Assembly: GCA_945861275.1 (NCBI GenBank)
Contig: CAMATZ010000013.1
Location: 1 to 64,000, forward strand
Reading direction: 5' to 3'
Length of the DNA: 64,000 nt
Source: Bordetella parapertussis
GTDB lineage: Bacteria; Pseudomonadota; Gammaproteobacteria; Burkholderiales; SG8-41
The notes beneath the pieces are model-generated. The model worked only from the letters and a program-made list of their open reading frames with translations, did not search any database and was not told where the DNA came from. The translations under genes and the position numbers were made by a program. The first letter of the stretch is position 1; the number at the start of each line of letters is the position of its first letter. Shown one piece after another: positions 8,959 through 17,556 of the stretch.

Positions 8959-9951
8959 GTGTCCGTAAAAACAAACGCTTACACAGTATATAAAGCTGGG
9001 CTCACTGGTGCACTGGCATGTGCGCTTGGTGCTGTGAGCGCCGGCGCTCACGCCCAGGCGTACCCCACCCGCCCGGTGCGCACACTGGTGCCGCTGGCCG
9101 CGGGTGGCGGCATGGACACTGTTACGCGATCTCTTTCGGTGAAGCTCGGTGAAGCTTTCGGACACACGTTCGTGGTGGACAACCGGCCCGGCGCGGGCAG
9201 TCAAATCGCACTCGACATCACATCCGCGGCTGCGCCCGACGGGCATACGCTGCTGATGATCAGCGCGACCACGGTGGTGCACCCGCTGCTGTATAAATCG
9301 CGCTTCGACATCGCGCGTGATTTCGCGCCGATTGCGCAAGTGACCGCGCAAGGCTATGTGATGGTGGTGCATCCGTCGATACCGGTGAAGTCGGCACTGG
9401 AATTCGCGCAATATTTAAAGGCGAATCCCGACAAAATAAATTTCAGCTCGTCGGGTATCGGCAGCCTCATTCACATGTGCGGCGAACTCTTCAAAATCGC
9501 CACCGGCACGCGCATGACGCATGTGCCGTACAAGGGCATGGGCGCGGCGTACGCCGATCTGGTGGGCGGGCACGTGCAGTCGTCGTTCCCGACGATTATT
9601 TCATCGATCTCCCACATCAATTCCGGACGCCTGCGCGCACTGGCCGTCACACCCGGCAAACGCGTGCCGGCGCTGCCGAGCGTGCCCACCTTCGCCGAAG
9701 CGGGTGTCAAAGGCGTGGTGGTGGTGAACTGGTATGGTTTGATAGCGCCATTGAAAACCCCGGCAGTCATCATTAATCGCCTCGCCGCGGAGGTCAATAA
9801 AGCGATGCAATCGCCGGACATGATGAAAAGCCTGCTCGCCGAAGGCTCGGAGGCGGTAAGCGGCTCGCCCGCCGAGTTCGCAGCGCATATGAAGGCGGAG
9901 AATGAACAGTGGGCGCGCGTGGTTAAGGCGGCGGGGATACGCGGGAACTAG
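8959..9951 (+). CDS. Bug/TctC-family TTT receptor
   Basis: A periplasmic receptor of about 330 residues. A signal peptide ends SAGAHAQA and is followed by YPTRPVRTLVPLAAGGGMD, FVVDNRPGAGSQIA and THVPYKGMGAAYADLVGGH, the three characteristic Bug blocks. The AGGGM variant of the usual PGG loop is slightly unusual. The GTG at 8959 (CGGAG about 11 nt upstream) begins the signal peptide; an upstream ATG at 8914 would overlap the divergent LpxR leader and adds no signal-like sequence. The gene stands alone and converges with the solute-binding gene at 10050. No TctA/TctB genes are nearby. Confidence 0.86.
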   Translation: MSVKTNAYTVYKAGLTGALACALGAVSAGAHAQAYPTRPVRTLVPLAAGGGMDTVTRSLSVKLGEAFGHTFVVDNRPGAGSQIALDITSAAAPDGHTLLMISATTVVHPLLYKSRFDIARDFAPIAQVTAQGYVMVVHPSIPVKSALEFAQYLKANPDKINFSSSGIGSLIHMCGELFKIATGTRMTHVPYKGMGAAYADLVGGHVQSSFPTIISSISHINSGRLRALAVTPGKRVPALPSVPTFAEAGVKGVVVVNWYGLIAPLKTPAVIINRLAAEVNKAMQSPDMMKSLLAEGSEAVSGSPAEFAAHMKAENEQWARVVKAAGIRGN

Positions 9952-9969
9952 CGGGCAGTGTTTAGTTTG

Positions 9970-10042
9970 GAGTGTTAAGTCGTGAGTTAAGCGTGCTGCT
10001 GCGTGCTGGACCACTCAAAACTCAGGACTCAGCACTCGGCAC
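9970..10042. repeat. Degenerate GAGT/ACTC inverted repeat between convergent genes
   Basis: The spacer between two convergent genes holds an imperfect palindrome: GAGTGTTAAGTCGTGAGTTA on the left and ACTCAAAACTCAGGACTCAG on the right. It may end transcription from both sides. It resembles in style the GTGAAGAG palindromes at 25.4 and 27.4 kb. Confidence 0.45.
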
Positions 10043-10049
10043 TGTCGTC

Positions 10050-10781
10050 CTAAGCCTTCGCCGCCACCGTCAGTCCGCGCACCTGGTGTTTCTCGATGGT
10101 GCGTGCGACCCATCCGCTGGCTTTGACCTCTTCGATCAGTTCGCTTAGGTATTGCGCAGCGGCGGGGCGGCCTTTCGGCGTGCCGGCAGCTTGTTGCACG
10201 GCGGTGAAGTTGCCGTCGAGGATGCGTGAGCCGGGCAGATTGCCTTGATCGGTGATCAGCCGCGGACGCAGTCCGGCGAGCGCATCGAGTTTGCCGTCGA
10301 CGAATTTCTTGAACACGGTATCCGCGCCTTGCTCGCGGACGAGCTCGGCGTTTTTCAGGTTGCGCGTGAGATAAAGGTCGTAAGCGGACTTGCCCGAAAT
10401 GGCAATGCGCATGCCTTTGGCGTCCACTTCGGCAACGGTCTTGAGAGGAGATCCCGGCGGCACCAGATAGGTCGCTTCGATTTCCACATAGGCGGCGGTG
10501 AAATCGATGGCGTTGGCGCGCTGCGGCTCCGCGCCGAGAAAGCCTACATCCCACTTGTTCTTGTCGGCGTCGTCGGCGAGCAAGCCCGGATTGGGATAGG
10601 GCACCAGTTCGACTTCAACACCAAGACGTTTGCCGAGTTCGCGGCCGAGGTCAGGCGCGAGTCCGATCGGCGCGCCTGCGGCATCTTTCGCGGTCAGTAA
10701 AAAGTTGCTCATGTTGAGGCCGACACGAAGCTTGCCGGTGGGGGTGAATTCGGTGCGCGCGGCGGCGGAGGGAGTAGTCAT
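10050..10781 (-). CDS. Type-3 solute-binding protein lacking a signal peptide
   Basis: A 243-residue protein with the bilobal fold of family-3 (amino-acid type) solute-binding proteins: GKLRVGLNMSNFLL, GLAPDLGRELGKRLGVEVE, WDVGFLGAEPQRANAIDFT and the typical LDALAGLRP stretch. The ATG at 10781 (MTTPSAAARTEF) has AAAGG about 10 nt upstream. No signal peptide or lipobox is present, so as written it would stay in the cytoplasm. It lies 61 nt downstream of an MmgE/PrpD gene on the same strand, and no ABC permease or ATPase is adjacent. Possible roles are a cytoplasmic ligand sensor or an isomerase/dehydratase-like reuse of the fold, such as cyclohexadienyl dehydratase. The function is unresolved. 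Confidence 0.78.
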   Translation of the reverse strand: MTTPSAAARTEFTPTGKLRVGLNMSNFLLTAKDAAGAPIGLAPDLGRELGKRLGVEVELVPYPNPGLLADDADKNKWDVGFLGAEPQRANAIDFTAAYVEIEATYLVPPGSPLKTVAEVDAKGMRIAISGKSAYDLYLTRNLKNAELVREQGADTVFKKFVDGKLDALAGLRPRLITDQGNLPGSRILDGNFTAVQQAAGTPKGRPAAAQYLSELIEEVKASGWVARTIEKHQVRGLTVAAKA

Positions 10782-10842
10782 GGTGGTGGCCTTTGAGGTT
10801 GGGGATTTTTGGATAATGCGTACGATCAATTCTTACAATAGC

Positions 10843-12243
10843 CTAGCGCTTACCCAGCAACTGCGCAATCCTGGCGGCATCGTCAAGTTTATCCAAACCA
10901 AGCATCGCATCGCGCAGCTGTTCGACCTGCGTTTGGGGCAATGCCTTAACTGCCAGCTTTTCGAATTTATCCACGATATCGGCTTCACTGGCGAATTTGT
11001 ATTCGCTGCCGCGTGCGGATTCGACCGTGCGCTCCATGCGTGTGCCGTCATGCAGAAACACTTCAACGCGCACTTTGTGACGGTACTTGGCGCCCAGACG
11101 GGTGATGGCGTCGTCGTGATGCACTTCGACGATTTCGGAAAGCTTCATGCGCGCCGGATCGGCCACCATTTTCTCGGTGAACTGATCGACAAAACAATCG
11201 CCGTCGAGCAGCCAGGTGGCGATGCAATACGGCAGATTCAACTGCGCCGAGGTCAGCCCCTGCGGCAGGTATTTCCAGCCCACATGATCCATCGTCACCT
11301 GTGAACCGTGCACGGAAATTTTTCGCACATCCTTCGCGCCGAAGGCTTTTTCGGCCTGCATTTCGCGTATAGCGTCGAGCGTGGTGTGGTTGCTGCCCAC
11401 ACACGAATAAAACTTGAGCGCGACACCCATGGTCTGCCACACGCTGCCGAAACCGGCGGTGAGTTCCTTGAGATCGTAGCGATCGTGCGAGCGCGAAAAG
11501 GTGCTGCAAAAGCCGCCGTATTCGCTTTCCAGAACATTGACGATGCCGGTGAAGCCGGATGCGGCGAGCAGCGCACCATACAAACCGGATTGCGATGCGC
11601 GGCCGGCATGCATGCGTTTGACCATCGCGCCATATTGCGCGGCCATCAGCCCGGCGGCTTGCGTGCCGGCGATGCCCAGCGCGTGCACGGTTTTATCCAC
11701 ATCCAGTTCGAGGGCGCGCGCAGCGCCGGCTGCGGAAGAAAACACGCCCAGTGTCGCGCCCGAATGCCAACCCTGCGCGATGTGATCGGGCCGCATGCAC
11801 AGGCCCACGCGCGGACCGATTTCGTAACCGGCGACGGCGGCCGTCAAAAACGCCTTGCCGCTCATGCCCGGCTTCATTTCGCTAAGCGAAATCAGCGAGG
11901 GCAGCACCACCGCGCCCACGTGCAACACGCCCGCGCGATGCACGTCGTCGAGTTCAAAGCCCTGCACCTGCGTGCCGTTGACGAGTGCCGCATGCGGCGC
12001 GGACAGTTTCAGAGCGGTGCCCCACACGTTGCAGCGGCGTGAGTCATCCACGCGCGTCAGCGTGTCTTGCAGTATTTTGCTCCACTCAAGATCGGCGCCA
12101 TAAAGCGCACAGCCGAGCGCATCGAGCATCAGCAGTTTGATGCGCGCTTTGACCTCGGCGGGAATCGCGTCGTAGCTAAGGCCCGACACAAATTGCGCGA
12201 TGCCGCGGGTGTAAGGATTGTCGTTGGATGCTTCGTGGCTCAT
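10843..12243 (-). CDS. MmgE/PrpD family protein
   Basis: A 466-residue MmgE/PrpD protein. Family hallmarks are VNGTQVQGFELDDVHRAG, the GWHSGATLGVFSSAAGAARA block and the C-terminal domain starting near VRKISVHGS. The ATG at 12243 (MSHEASNDN) was chosen because family homology begins shortly after it; a longer reading to 12435 would run back into the divergent gene's promoter region. The dehydratase, decarboxylase or isomerase reaction cannot be specified. It is followed by the signal-less solute-binding protein and diverges from a Bug receptor at 12395, so a shared regulatory region of about 150 bp is likely. Confidence 0.87.
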   Translation of the reverse strand: MSHEASNDNPYTRGIAQFVSGLSYDAIPAEVKARIKLLMLDALGCALYGADLEWSKILQDTLTRVDDSRRCNVWGTALKLSAPHAALVNGTQVQGFELDDVHRAGVLHVGAVVLPSLISLSEMKPGMSGKAFLTAAVAGYEIGPRVGLCMRPDHIAQGWHSGATLGVFSSAAGAARALELDVDKTVHALGIAGTQAAGLMAAQYGAMVKRMHAGRASQSGLYGALLAASGFTGIVNVLESEYGGFCSTFSRSHDRYDLKELTAGFGSVWQTMGVALKFYSCVGSNHTTLDAIREMQAEKAFGAKDVRKISVHGSQVTMDHVGWKYLPQGLTSAQLNLPYCIATWLLDGDCFVDQFTEKMVADPARMKLSEIVEVHHDDAITRLGAKYRHKVRVEVFLHDGTRMERTVESARGSEYKFASEADIVDKFEKLAVKALPQTQVEQLRDAMLGLDKLDDAARIAQLLGKR

Positions 12244-12394
12244 GAGTGCTTTCAGTGTAATCGGGGTGTAGTGCATTTTACGCTGCCCGAGCTGTGGGCC
12301 GCAGCATCCGTGCTCAATTCGCGATTGAGTTCCGGCATTGATTGTTCCACAATCGAAACTTTTGAATCTCTTTCCAACGATTAAGGCATTGCAC

Positions 12395-13369
12395 ATGACT
12401 TCAAATCTTAAATTGCGGGCAGCGGCCGCGGGCATGGTATTGGTGTTGGCGCCGGTAACGGTCTGCGCACAAGGCTATCCTTCGAAGCAACTGCGCATCG
12501 TGGTCGCGTTTCCGCCCGGTGGGCCGCTCGACATCGTTGCGCGCATGATCAGCGCGAAGTTTAGCGAGGCGATGGGTCAATCCGTGGTCATCGATAACCG
12601 TGGCGGCGCGGGGGGTACTATCGGAGTAGACCATGTCGCCAAGTCGCCGCCCGATGGTTATTCGATGGTGCTGTCGAGCACCTCGCTGGGCATCTATCCC
12701 CATGTTTTTTTGAAACTGCCGTTTGACGCGCTGCGTGATCTGGCGCCGGTTTCGATGGTGACCACCACGCCGGAACTGATGGTGGTGCATCCCTCATTGC
12801 CGGTAAAGAATGTGAAAGAACTGATAGCGCTGGCAAAATCTCGGCCTGGCCAGATCAACGCGGCGTCCACCGGCAATGGCGGTCTGCCGCACCTGGTGCT
12901 GGAACTTTTCAAGACCGAAACAAAAACAGATATCGTGCATGTGCCCTATGGTGGCGCCGCGCCCGCGGTCACCAACACGCTCGGCGGCCACACCCAGATG
13001 CTGATCGCCGATCTGCCGGTGCTGCTGCCACATGTGCAGAGCGGTAAGCTGCGTGCGATTGCGATCACGGTAGCCAAGCGTTCTGCGCTGCTGCCCGACC
13101 TGCCGTCGATGGCGGAGCAGGGCGTGCCCAAGGTCGATGCGTCGAACTGGTACGGCATGCTGGTGGCCGGCAAGACGCCGCGCGACATCGTGGAGCGGAT
13201 CAATGCGGGCATCCACAAGGCACTCGCCGACAAGGATCTGCGCGAACGTCTTACCGTGCGCGGGGCGGAGCCCGCGCCGGGCACGCCCGAGCAACTGGCG
13301 GCGCAGCTTAGGAACGATTACAACAAATGGGGCCCGATCGTGAAGGCGGCGGGGGTCAAGCTGGATTGA
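12395..13369 (+). CDS. Bug/TctC-family TTT receptor
   Basis: A 324-residue periplasmic receptor with a signal peptide ending TVCAQ and the Bug blocks YPSKQLRIVVAFPPGGPLD, VVIDNRGGAGGTIG and VHVPYGGAAPAVTNTLGGH. In the last block the usual Lys of PYKG is Gly, which may alter ligand contacts. The ATG at 12395 has AAGG about 9 nt upstream and starts the signal peptide. The gene is divergent from the PrpD gene at 12243, a common pairing of receptor and catabolic enzyme, which supports co-use of one organic acid. This is inference from position only. Confidence 0.87.
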   Translation: MTSNLKLRAAAAGMVLVLAPVTVCAQGYPSKQLRIVVAFPPGGPLDIVARMISAKFSEAMGQSVVIDNRGGAGGTIGVDHVAKSPPDGYSMVLSSTSLGIYPHVFLKLPFDALRDLAPVSMVTTTPELMVVHPSLPVKNVKELIALAKSRPGQINAASTGNGGLPHLVLELFKTETKTDIVHVPYGGAAPAVTNTLGGHTQMLIADLPVLLPHVQSGKLRAIAITVAKRSALLPDLPSMAEQGVPKVDASNWYGMLVAGKTPRDIVERINAGIHKALADKDLRERLTVRGAEPAPGTPEQLAAQLRNDYNKWGPIVKAAGVKLD

Positions 13370-13393
13370 GCGCGAAATCAACTTCAACAGCTT

Positions 13394-13491
13394 CACCGCA
13401 AAGGCGCAAAAACGCAAAGGTGACGCAAAGAAATTCAAAACTGAAACCTGGTTTCCTTTGCGCTTGCTTTGCGTTTTTGCGCCTTTGCGGT
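13394..13491. repeat. Inverted repeat, CCGCAAAGGCGCAAA type
   Basis: Two perfect 24-bp arms (13396-13419 and 13467-13490) flank about 47 nt, just after the Bug gene stop. The same type recurs at 39.4 kb and, in a CAGAG variant, at 59.5 kb. It could fold into a long hairpin that insulates convergent transcription. Confidence 0.75.
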
Positions 13492-13546
13492 TGCAGTGTT
13501 GTGCAGCCTGGATTCCTTTGTTACCTCAATTACCCAGCGAGAATGT

Positions 13547-13633
13547 GTAGGGCGCAATCCTATTGCGCCGAATGCAATATCCAAACGGCGCAATGGGACA
13601 AGGGAACACTTGAAGCGAAGCATTGCGCCCTAC
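13547..13633. repeat. GTAGGGCGCAAT palindromic repeat
   Basis: GTAGGGCGCAAT at 13547-13558 is mirrored by ATTGCGCCCTAC at 13622-13633, with internal ATTGCGCCG and CGGCGCAATGG copies. The same element occurs as two identical 84-bp copies near 59.6 and 59.9 kb. It is a MITE-like or REP-like dispersed repeat. Confidence 0.7.
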
Positions 13634-13643
13634 GGTAACTGCG

Positions 13644-14624
13644 CTAGATCCGCAATAACTTCGCCGCATTGCCATGCAGGATGCGTTGCAGATCGGCAGC
13701 AGGCAGATTTAGCGACTCCACCAGCGCGTTGGGTTGATCCACATCCATCCTGGCGTAGTTGTCGGTGCCGATCACCACACGATCCGAGCCGACGAGTTCG
13801 ATCATGAAGCGCAGCGTTTCCGGGTAATACGCGAGCGAGTCGTAATGAAAGCGGCGTATGTAGTCGCGCACGGAGCCTTTTAATTTTGACGCTGCTTCGA
13901 CCGCACCTTTTTTGATGCTGTGTTCGAAGCGCCCTGCGATATAGGGAAAACAGCCGCCGGAATGCGGCAGCAGGACGTCCAACTTAGGGAATTTGTCGAG
14001 GTAGCCGCTGGTGATGAATTTGACAGCGAGGGTTGCGGTCTCGAACGGAAAGCCCAGGGTGTTGTAAATAAAGTTGGGGCCCGCAAGCCGCTCCGGGCCG
14101 CCGTAGTGATTGGGCTGGCCGTCGAGCGGGTGAAACAGTATCGGATAGCCGAGTTCCTCAAAGCGCGCGACCAGCGGCTCGTACGCGGGCGTGAACAGGT
14201 AATCGATGCCTTCGACCGAATTGGGCAAATGCACCGCGCGCATGCCGGGCGCGCCAGCGATGCGATCGAGTTCGCGCAGCGCGGCTTTGGGGTCGCGCAT
14301 CGGAATCGCGGCCGCTGCGACAAAGCGATCCGGAAAAGTTTTGTGCGCTTCGACGGCCGCATCGTTGACGATGCGCGCGAGTTTGTCCGCCGCGTCGAGC
14401 GAGGCCCATTGCCACGGCATGCCCCCCGACAGCGACAGCACATGCATCTTCACGCCGCGAGAATCCATCCATTTCATGCGCGCTTCAAGGTCATACATCA
14501 ACGGGCTGGGAACGCCGCCCGATACCTTGCCGCCCTGTTGTTCGGCGTATTCCATATAGGGACGCGGTGACCAGTGGGCGTGGGCGTCGATGGAGCCGGC
14601 CTGAGTTGTAGTGTTCTGTGACAT
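13644..14624 (-). CDS. Amidohydrolase, ACMSD-like
   Basis: A 326-residue metal-dependent amidohydrolase of the aminocarboxymuconate-semialdehyde decarboxylase (ACMSD) type. It has the N-terminal IDAHAHWSP (HxH), a central LFHPLDGQPNHYGGPER with a candidate metal His, LLPHSGGCFPYIAGR and VVIGTDNYARMD with the late Asp. These are cytoplasmic decarboxylases or hydrolases of aromatic-derived acids. The start at 14624 (MSQNTTTQ) was preferred to one at 14657 that adds a short tail. The gene ends a minus-strand operon after a D-2-hydroxyacid dehydrogenase and a GMC oxidoreductase, so a role in ring or side-chain breakdown is likely. The substrate is unknown. Confidence 0.84.
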   Translation of the reverse strand: MSQNTTTQAGSIDAHAHWSPRPYMEYAEQQGGKVSGGVPSPLMYDLEARMKWMDSRGVKMHVLSLSGGMPWQWASLDAADKLARIVNDAAVEAHKTFPDRFVAAAAIPMRDPKAALRELDRIAGAPGMRAVHLPNSVEGIDYLFTPAYEPLVARFEELGYPILFHPLDGQPNHYGGPERLAGPNFIYNTLGFPFETATLAVKFITSGYLDKFPKLDVLLPHSGGCFPYIAGRFEHSIKKGAVEAASKLKGSVRDYIRRFHYDSLAYYPETLRFMIELVGSDRVVIGTDNYARMDVDQPNALVESLNLPAADLQRILHGNAAKLLRI

Positions 14625-14646
14625 ACAATGCCTTTGCAAAAATATC

Positions 14647-14663
14647 AATAAAATCAAATACTT
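14647..14663 (-). other. AT-rich 17-mer motif (copy b)
   Basis: On the minus strand it reads AAGTATTTGATTTTATT. It begins 7 nt after the stop of the dehydrogenase gene, in the sense direction. Confidence 0.45.
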
Positions 14664-14669
14664 AAAATA

Positions 14670-15611
14670 TTACCCTGCAATGGCGTAACGCAGCGCCTTG
14701 CCCGAGAAATGCGCGCGCACATCGTGCAGCAATTTTTCGTTGCGCCCTTCGCGCACTTCGCGCGTGGAGGTGCCCATGTGCGGCGCGAGCACCACATTGT
14801 CCATGCGCATCAGTGCCGCGGGCACGTGCGGCTCGTCAATGAATACATCGAGTGCCGCGCCGGCAATGGTTTTATGCGCCAGTGCGTGGATCAGCGCCGG
14901 CTCATCGACTATCGCGCCGCGCGCGATGTTAACCAGAAAACCGTCCGCGCCGAGTGCGGCGAGTATGCGTGCATCGACAAGGTTGTGTGTCGCCGGCGTT
15001 AGCGCGCAGGTGACAATCAGGCAATCCACCGCACGCGCCATGTTTTCGAGATTGTCGAAGTAAGGATACGTCACATCGTCCTTGCGCCGCGGCCCGAAGT
15101 AACAAATCGGCATGCCGAAGCTCGCCGCGCGCACGGCGATCTCGCGCCCTATTCTGCCCATGCCGACGATGCCGCAGGTCTTGCCGCGCACCTCCACGCC
15201 GGAAGGAAACACACGCGCGGGCCACGCGCCGGAACGCACAAAGCAATCCGCCTCGCAAATACGGCGCATCACGGCGACGATCATGCCCATCGCAAGATCA
15301 GCCACCGGCTCGGCGGTGGAATCAGGCGTGTGTGTCACCGCAATCTGGTGTTCCCGCGCGGCGGCCAGATCGATCAGTGTGAAATAGGGTCCGTAGCAGG
15401 CGAGCAGCTCCAGCTTGGGCAGTGCCGTGAAATGCGCGCGCGTCACTTCCGTGGTGGTGGTCGAAATCGCGGCACGCACCTTGCCGCAGTGCTGCCGGAT
15501 AAAGGCCAGCGCATCCGTTGCCGCATACGATTTGTGTACGATGAAGTCGCGTTCCAACGCTGCCAGCGTCGGTTCGTAGATGGCTTTCAGTACAACGATC
15601 TCAGGTTTCAT
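14670..15611 (-). CDS. D-2-hydroxyacid dehydrogenase
   Basis: A 313-residue NAD(P)-dependent oxidoreductase of the D-isomer 2-hydroxyacid dehydrogenase family, which interconverts 2-oxo and 2-hydroxy acids. The Rossmann motif GIVGMGRIGRE starts near residue 147. The full catalytic set is present: Arg231 in NIARGAIVDE, Glu260 in DVFIDEP and His278 in LAPHMGTS. The ATG at 15611 is preferred over a TTG one codon earlier. It lies 22 nt after the GMC oxidoreductase and 45 nt before the ACMSD-like hydrolase, and is presumably cotranscribed with both. The active site looks intact. Confidence 0.9.
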   Translation of the reverse strand: MKPEIVVLKAIYEPTLAALERDFIVHKSYAATDALAFIRQHCGKVRAAISTTTTEVTRAHFTALPKLELLACYGPYFTLIDLAAAREHQIAVTHTPDSTAEPVADLAMGMIVAVMRRICEADCFVRSGAWPARVFPSGVEVRGKTCGIVGMGRIGREIAVRAASFGMPICYFGPRRKDDVTYPYFDNLENMARAVDCLIVTCALTPATHNLVDARILAALGADGFLVNIARGAIVDEPALIHALAHKTIAGAALDVFIDEPHVPAALMRMDNVVLAPHMGTSTREVREGRNEKLLHDVRAHFSGKALRYAIAG

Positions 15612-15633
15612 CAATTGATTTTTAAAATCAATA

Positions 15634-17397
15634 TCAGACCATCAGCGCTTGCTTCTTCAGGTAAACATCCTTGATGCCATCCGCCGCCCAGCACGCCAGC
15701 ATGCCGATGGTTTCGGTGGGCGGGCCGCCGGCGTTTTGCGGAAACGCGCTGCCGCCGACCACGAACACGTTGTGCACGTCCCACGATTGCAGATATTTGT
15801 TGACTACGCTGGTGGCCGGATCGGCGCCCATTGCCGCGCCGCCCATGTTGTGCGTGCTTTGATACGGCACGATGGTGTATTGGGACGGAATCGCGCTCGC
15901 GCCGATTTTCGACGGATTCATCGCCCTGGCGATTTCGATGCACTGGTCGCGCATGAACGCCGACATTTTTTGTTCATTTTGATGCCAGTCGAAGGTCATG
16001 CGCAGCAACGGCAGGCCGTTGGCGTCGCGGTAGGTCGGATCGAGATCGAGGTAGTGGCCGCGATAACTCTGGCAGGCGGCGTGATAGCTGATCGAGAATG
16101 AGCGGCGATAATATTTCGCAGTGGCCGTTTTCCACTCAGATCCCCAGCGCGGTGTGCCCGGCGGCGTGAGTTTGGATTTGATCGGCGTGGCGCCATTGTT
16201 TTGCACGGCAATGTAGGCGCCGCCGACAAAGCCCAGCCCCGACTGGTCGAAGTTGCCGAGGTTAAAGTCGTCGATGCAGGTGCCAATCATGCCGCCACCG
16301 ATGAACGGATTGAATTCCTGGTCGTCGAAGAACACCGACACTTTGCCGCCGGTTTGATACGAATAGTTTCTGCCGACCACACCGGTATTACTGATGGGAT
16401 CGTAAGGCTTGCCTATGCCGGACAGCAGCAGCAGGCGGTTGTTGTTGAAAGTGTAAGTGGCGAGCACCACGATGTCTGCCGGTTGCTCCACCGTGCGTCC
16501 GCGCGCATCGATGTAGGTGACGCCGGTGGCGCGTTTGCCGCTGGAATCGAGATTGACTTTGATCACATTGCACAGCGGGCGCAGTTCGTAGTTTTCCTGC
16601 TTCAACAGCGCAGGAATCACCGTCGACAGCGGGCTGCCCTTGGCGCCTTGCGAGCACGCATGCGAGCCGCAAAATCCGCCGCGCAGGCATTCGCCCAGAT
16701 GCTGTTTGTAGAGATTGACATAGGGCTGGCTCTGCGCCGCGGACGGATTTTGAAATGGCGTGTAGCCCAGCGACTCGGTTGCTTTTGCGAAGAGTTCACC
16801 CATCGGCGTGCGCCTGGTTTGCGGATTGGGAAATTCGCGCGAGCGCGGACCTTCGAACGGATTGCCGCCCGCTTGCTTCACGCCTTCGATATTGCCGGCT
16901 TTGCCGCCGACGCCGTAAATTTGCTCGAACTGGTCGTAGTACGGCTCGAACTCGTCATAACCCACGCCCCAGTCCTGACTGGTGCAATCCCCGGGAAATG
17001 CCGCTTTGCCGTATTTCTCGGTGGTCTTGCTGCGCACGACGAAATCTTCCGGCAGCAGGCGCCGTGCGTGACAACCCCAGTGCGCCGCCGTGCCGCCGAC
17101 GATTTCGCCCGGTTTGAACGAACCGAGTTCGCGCATCGGCAACGCGGTCTCACTGCTGTTGTTGCGAAAGGTGAGGGTCTCGCGCGACAAGTCCTGAAAG
17201 ATGTCGCTGTGGCGCTCGTATTTCAGTTCGTCATGTACATAAGGCATGGCAAATTCATGCTGCGGCTCGATCATGCGGCCGCGTTCGAGGCCCACCACCT
17301 TGAGGCCGGCGTTGGCCAGTTCCATGGCGACAATCGAGCCGGTAACACCAGTGCCTACGACAACCGCGTCAACGGGTTTGAGCTTGGTGATGGTCAT
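15634..17397 (-). CDS. GMC-type FAD oxidoreductase with Cys cluster
   Basis: A 587-residue FAD-dependent GMC oxidoreductase. The dinucleotide motif is VVGTGVTGS (Gly15-Gly20). The active-site segment near the C-terminus reads THNMGGAAMGAD, followed by GGSAFPQNAGGPPTETIG. A Cys cluster, Cys237, Cys243 and Cys248, recalls the iron-sulfur ligands of sugar and gluconate dehydrogenases that pass electrons to a cytochrome subunit. No small Tat-exported subunit or dedicated multi-heme cytochrome lies beside it, and it has no signal peptide. It probably oxidises an alcohol or sugar acid in the same pathway as the dehydrogenase and FAH genes. The electron acceptor is unknown. Confidence 0.86.
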   Translation of the reverse strand: MTITKLKPVDAVVVGTGVTGSIVAMELANAGLKVVGLERGRMIEPQHEFAMPYVHDELKYERHSDIFQDLSRETLTFRNNSSETALPMRELGSFKPGEIVGGTAAHWGCHARRLLPEDFVVRSKTTEKYGKAAFPGDCTSQDWGVGYDEFEPYYDQFEQIYGVGGKAGNIEGVKQAGGNPFEGPRSREFPNPQTRRTPMGELFAKATESLGYTPFQNPSAAQSQPYVNLYKQHLGECLRGGFCGSHACSQGAKGSPLSTVIPALLKQENYELRPLCNVIKVNLDSSGKRATGVTYIDARGRTVEQPADIVVLATYTFNNNRLLLLSGIGKPYDPISNTGVVGRNYSYQTGGKVSVFFDDQEFNPFIGGGMIGTCIDDFNLGNFDQSGLGFVGGAYIAVQNNGATPIKSKLTPPGTPRWGSEWKTATAKYYRRSFSISYHAACQSYRGHYLDLDPTYRDANGLPLLRMTFDWHQNEQKMSAFMRDQCIEIARAMNPSKIGASAIPSQYTIVPYQSTHNMGGAAMGADPATSVVNKYLQSWDVHNVFVVGGSAFPQNAGGPPTETIGMLACWAADGIKDVYLKKQALMV

Positions 17398-17415
17398 TTC
17401 ATATTCCGTACAAGT

Positions 17416-17523
17416 AGGTTGGGCTGAATGAAATGAAGCCCAACAACAACGTTCAGCCCGAAACGCGGGTAGCGTTGGATGACTGGTGTTGTGATGTTGG
17501 GCTTCGCAGGCTCAGCCCAACCT
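17416..17523. repeat. AGGTTGGGCTGA inverted repeat
   Basis: AGGTTGGGCTGA at 17416-17427 pairs with TCAGCCCAACCT at 17512-17523, with extra AAGCCCAAC/GTTGGGCTT copies inside. It fills the FAH-GMC gap. A shorter relative lies at 50.06 kb. Confidence 0.7.
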
Positions 17524-17556
17524 GCGCGGGCTACAAAGTCGACGGGTGTGCCGGCG

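Noticed and set aside
16201..17427. 408-codon plus-strand frame opposite the GMC oxidoreductase
   Set aside because: Antisense shadow; no ribosome site and low-complexity Arg/Ala-rich product.
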